A stretch of DNA of 64,000 bases from Xylona heveae TC161 (Eukaryota; Ascomycota; Xylonomycetes; Xylonales; Xylonaceae). Below, in pieces: positions 60,291-64,000 of this stretch (positions are counted from its first letter, which is position 1; every line of letters starts with the position of its first letter). Under the pieces are notes generated by a model. It was given only the letters and a program-made list of their open reading frames with translations. It searched no databases and was not told the DNA's origin. Position numbers and translations under genes: made by a program. The DNA lies in contig NW_017264195.1 in assembly GCF_001619985.1 (NCBI RefSeq), forward strand, positions 1,550,001 through 1,614,000. The letters run 5' to 3'.

Positions 60291-62930
60291 TCAATGCAAG
60301 TGCAGGAGCCCTATTGCAGCTTCGACGCGATCCTCAATGATATGACTCCACACCTATTTGGCGAGCAAGGAGGGAAAAATAAGTCAGCCTCAAGTTCTCA
60401 AACAGGGTCCAGAGGGTCCTTTCAGGACAGATGCAGGGTTCGGGTGCCAAAATGGAGACTACACTACTCACCGTCGCATTATCCCACTGTCCGGCCTCAA
60501 TATTCTCCACTAGCCCAGGGAACGTTACCCCGGCATAACCCGTGTGCAAGCCAGGTGCGAACACGACATGTTTGAACCATGACCGCCCATCGAGACCGCC
60601 AAGGTAAAGAAATTGTCGCTCCAAATACTTGTATTTGTCGTTGGTTCGACGAATTTGCCAATACAGCCGGACCTTCTCCCACCATTTCCACCACGGAATG
60701 TCTTCGCCAAGGGATTCTTCAAGATAGGCCGCGTACGCGTCAAATTCAACCGAGGCGTTAAACAAGCGGTGCAGAGTGTACTCCAGATGGCGGAACGCGC
60801 CGCGGAAGGACGAGATTTCTGGAGACTCTGCTGACTTCGGTGCTGATTGGTCGGCCTTGTCCTTGGCGGCCTTGAGATAGTTCTGGAGGCCCGTAGCATA
60901 ATTCGTAGCGTTAAGGTGCAGTAGTGGCTTCTCCACAATGGACGCGGCGAGTATCGACCAGAGTTTGCTCACGGCGACATGGTAATGGAATCCTGGGTCT
61001 CCAAATTTGTCCATCCAGTCAAAGCTATCGTAGTTTGAGTGGTAATGGTAGACTGCATCTTCTGAACCACCGGCGAATCCCATGTCGAGACTAGGAATTC
61101 CCGCAAAGTCCTGGAATGCAGTGAAATCACTACCACTGCCCATAGTGCTGATATGACCGCTCCAAGTGTCGCGGATGGTTTGTCCGCTCACAGTCTGGTT
61201 GGGGGACTGCACCAATGACGTAGCTTCATAGAGGGCCTTATTAAGGAGAGGGCTGGCCGACGCCTTAAAGCGAGGACCCGCGGTCGAGACGTCAACATTC
61301 AGATACGCCACTGCAGTCTTCGACAGCCACGGCAAATATTCCTCGACCCATTCCGTTGACCCAATAAGGCCATACTCCTCGCCGTCCCAGCTTGCCAGCA
61401 CAATGGTCCGCAAAGGTTTCCAGCCAGCTTCGAGAGCGTTGCCAAAGCTTCTTGCGACTTCATTGAGAGTTGCGGAGCCACTGTTGGGATCACCAGCTCC
61501 TCCGGCAACCCAGGCGTCGCGATGATTTCCTAGGATGACGACTTCATCTGGGATCGATCCGTTGATGATACCAATAACATTCCACATAGGAGTCGTGACA
61601 TATTCTTGTTCATTGACAAGGTGCAATGCAAGACCTTCCGGCGAAGGACCAATGTTATACTCGACGCCCTTGTAATCCAAGCCACCTCCAAGCCACCATT
61701 TGTTGATAGAGGACGCTTTGGGTCCGTGGCCGTTCAAGGCTTTGAGAAGGGGGAGAGCATCCAGATAGGAGATTGGGATTGACGGAATCGATGGGATTGA
61801 GCCATTGACCTCTTGGCGGGGTACCCCAGGTTTCGACGGGTAGCCAGGTGTGGTAGGATCACCCGGAGCAACACCTAGAAGGAATATTGTCATTACACTG
61901 ATCGACAGGGGACAACGAGAAACAGGGGTATCTGCCAAGGCTACTTACTGAGAAACTGCGTGCTGCCTCTCTGGACGCTGCTAGGCTGCCGTGCTGGGCC
62001 GTCCGGATAAAGGGCATACCCGTTCTTTTCCGTCACTTCGCCATCGTCTCCAGGGTCGCTGTAAATAATAGTTCCAACCATGCCATGTTCTTGAGCATGC
62101 TTCACCTTTAACCCCCGGAAAATTCTGCCATACTTGGCCAGAGCAATCTTTCCTGCTAAGCTAACGTTGGCCTTGACGAGGTCATTGAAGTCCTCAAACG
62201 TGCCATAATTGACGTAGACATAGGATGCGGTGACGTTTCCGCTCGCAGAGTAGCCATGAAAAGTTGGAATTCGGTCCGCCAAACCGCTCGTATGATCCTT
62301 TTCAAGCACGTCCTCCTCAAGCTTGGCCTCGTACTTAACCTTCCAAGCGGCGGCGGTAGGGGCAGCGGCAGCTGCTCCATCGTTCCTCTTGTCCACAGCG
62401 CCTTCAGCAGAGGTATCGGACTTCTCCAGCAGAGCCAGACGGTGGCCCAAGGGGTAATTGACGTAAACATCATACGATACAATTTCGGATGCAATACCGA
62501 ACTCTTCCCAGCGTTCCTTTGTAAAGATAGCTTGACTGAGATTCTTACCTGCCAGGTGGGGCCCAGCGGTATAGTATTGGCTCCATTCTCTGGCTTTGGC
62601 TTCTTCGGGAGTCGTCAATAGAATCTGTTGCAGCTCTTCGTAGGGAATGCCCTGGGTCAATGGCCATGCATCGCTGGGGAGCTGTGATGGAGAAGAGGAA
62701 GAAAATGAAGCCAAAAAAGGCCGGTGACGATGATGCCAATGAGGTCGAGGTCCGTCAATGGCAAAAGGAAGAAGGAAAAGGGCAACGATGATTATCAAGC
62801 TTGTTACAAGAGCAATCGTGCAGAAGCGTCTTAACGTGCTGTGAGGATATCGTGGTCGAGGCGGGGCCACGATGACCGTCTGCAAAAGCGGCGTATGCTC
62901 GCAGTTGGCCATGTCTTGCTTTTCTTTCAT
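60291..62930 (-). CDS. Glutamate carboxypeptidase II-like M28 metallopeptidase (type II membrane protein)
   Basis: Three exons on the - strand, 62930-61949, 61874-60472 and 60353-60291, give 815 residues. The short last exon was found by splicing GTGAGT at 60471 to CAAATAG before 60353. It replaces a run-on tail with VWSHIIEDRVEAAIGLLHLH, which fits the dimerisation-domain end of the family. A short cytosolic tail and one membrane helix (about residues 38-60) precede a PA domain (about 180-340). The peptidase domain has the binuclear zinc ligands in GNHRDAWVAGGAGDPNSG (His, Asp), SWDGEEYG (Glu-Glu), NVDVS and YHSNYDSFDW (His). Relatives include human GCPII/transferrin receptor and yeast Vps70/Tre proteins. 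Zinc ligands are intact, so it is probably an active extracellular or vacuolar peptidase; the substrate is unknown. Confidence 0.94.
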
Positions 62931-64000
62931 GATTTAACAATCATGTAGTGGGAACTGCGGTCGATAGCTGTCCTTCGATTCCTCCCCCAACGCAAACAAT
63001 GGAGGAGACGACTCAAATTGATGCCTATCTCTAAGTTAAGTGCAGGCAATTGAGCTTGAACAAAGTCTGGCTTGTGTTGTTTTATCTGCGACCAGCTTGG
63101 ATCACTTTACTCCACCTTTTGGGGAACATAAGCGCCCACGCGATGCCACTGTAACGTTGAGGTATCAAAACTCGTATCAGAGGGGAGCTCTTGTGCAGTG
63201 TGACGTGATGAGATCGGATTTGCACACCATACAGCTCAATTCCATAAGTAGCCGATACCTTTTCTGTGTTGCAAGGAGCATAGATGTCGCTTAAACATTT
63301 CGATAATACGAGGTACTCGGTACTTTTTCTAGTCAATCTGATAACGCTCACGTGCTCGGTAGAATAGCTAAGATAGGTAAGTGTCTATGCCTTATCTGCC
63401 CGCAGAAAGCGGACTTCACCTCGCACCTTCCTGTCCTAGGCAAAATTGTCGGCATCTGCGAAGTGTCCCTTTACTCCAAGAGGGCTTAAAAACGTTTCGA
63501 TTCGGCATAATCATTCTAGATGTATAAGGTAATTATTATTGTGCAAGTGGAATTATGAACGTATTCGCTTATTTCTGGAAAGCGAACGAGGAGGAATGCA
63601 GGGACGGAGTTCTTCCGTTTCGCGGAAATGGTGCCGCCGTTAGGGAGTATCTGTTGCTGGGAGCTTTGATTAAATTTTTGGAGATGTAGAAAAGATACAG
63701 AACTCTGCAATTATCTCTCGTCTTACGATCAATATGTTCTTGATCGCAGAATTGCATACATTGCAGACAGACAATAGCGGCCTCAAGAAACTTACGTAAA
63801 AATTCACCGCCTTAGATGGGTGTCAAGACACGCGACAGGAGTCCCCCCACATTAACTTCAATCCATTTCGCAGTCGTGCTACGGAGAGTGATCACGGCGC
63901 GATGTCGGAGCAGTGGATCCTGTTATCCAAATTTGATCGAACTCTGTGCGAGGGTGGTAGCTCGACAGAGGTGATTAAAACCCAGGCCCGCTAAGGAACT
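62931..64000. other. Upstream flank of the peptidase gene
   Basis: Contains the promoter of the - strand peptidase gene and further sequence to the window edge. No gene is supported; frames are under 90 codons with no known family. Confidence 0.5.

Overview
This window is nuclear DNA from a filamentous ascomycete, most likely an Aspergillus/Penicillium-type member of the Eurotiales. The evidence is genes with many short introns (about 50-180 nt) carrying GT..CTAAC/CTGAC..AG signals, pyrimidine-rich leaders, a Zn2Cys6 regulator, a filamentous-fungal secreted protein family (DUF7492-like), fungal-type IQGAP, P-type H+-ATPase and HMG-CoA reductase, and tRNA genes with the fungal layout. I place the order from protein resemblance and cannot name the species.

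Layout, left to right. Positions 1.6-3.6 kb hold an F-box protein (+), 5.9-9.7 kb an HMG-CoA reductase (+), and 11.7-13.2 kb a secreted protein with a possible His-brace (+). RRP41 of the RNA exosome lies at 14.3-15.1 kb (+), a CPD photolyase at 16.1-18.2 kb (+), a LicD-family protein at 19.6-21.1 kb (+) and a Zn2Cys6 transcription factor at 22.1-24.9 kb (+). A 4.4 kb AT-rich gene desert follows (24.9-29.3 kb). Next come a DOMON/cytochrome b561 membrane protein (+, 29.3-31.3 kb) convergent with an ERCC6L2-like SNF2 ATPase (-, 31.7-34.6 kb), ribosomal protein eS21 (-), a NUDT19-type Nudix hydrolase (-) and IMP dehydrogenase (-, 38.4-40.4 kb). IMP dehydrogenase is divergent from an IQGAP (+, 41.3-46.2 kb). 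Then follow an intron-containing tRNA-Asp, an MFS transporter (-, 47.7-50.3 kb), a tRNA-Gly, a plasma-membrane-type H+-ATPase (-, 52.9-56.0 kb), a 4.3 kb non-coding stretch, and a glutamate-carboxypeptidase-II-like M28 peptidase (-, 60.3-62.9 kb).

The genes are mostly housekeeping or conserved and do not form a pathway or a biosynthetic cluster. Sterol/isoprenoid supply (HMGR), guanine nucleotide supply (IMPDH), RNA decay, DNA repair (photolyase, ERCC6L2-like), cytokinesis (IQGAP), proton pumping and secreted or surface functions simply sit side by side. I see no PKS, NRPS or terpene synthase, so HMGR and IMPDH look like the ordinary chromosomal copies rather than self-resistance copies.

The points most worth a second look are these. 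The LicD gene appears to use two GC-AG introns and 10-nt and 24-nt microexons, and the second GC-AG intron reveals a proline-rich tail. A SEC-C-like Cys motif sits inside the SNF2 ATPase. The IQGAP carries about 17 IQ-like repeats. The H+-ATPase has an acidic insert and lacks the classical fungal Pma1 regulatory tail. The photolyase has two in-frame starts, which suggests dual targeting. A tight cluster of inverted repeats lies downstream of RRP41. A truncated tRNA-like fragment precedes tRNA-Asp, and there is one small secreted-protein candidate. All exon boundaries were read by eye from splice consensus plus protein continuity and have not been checked against transcripts.
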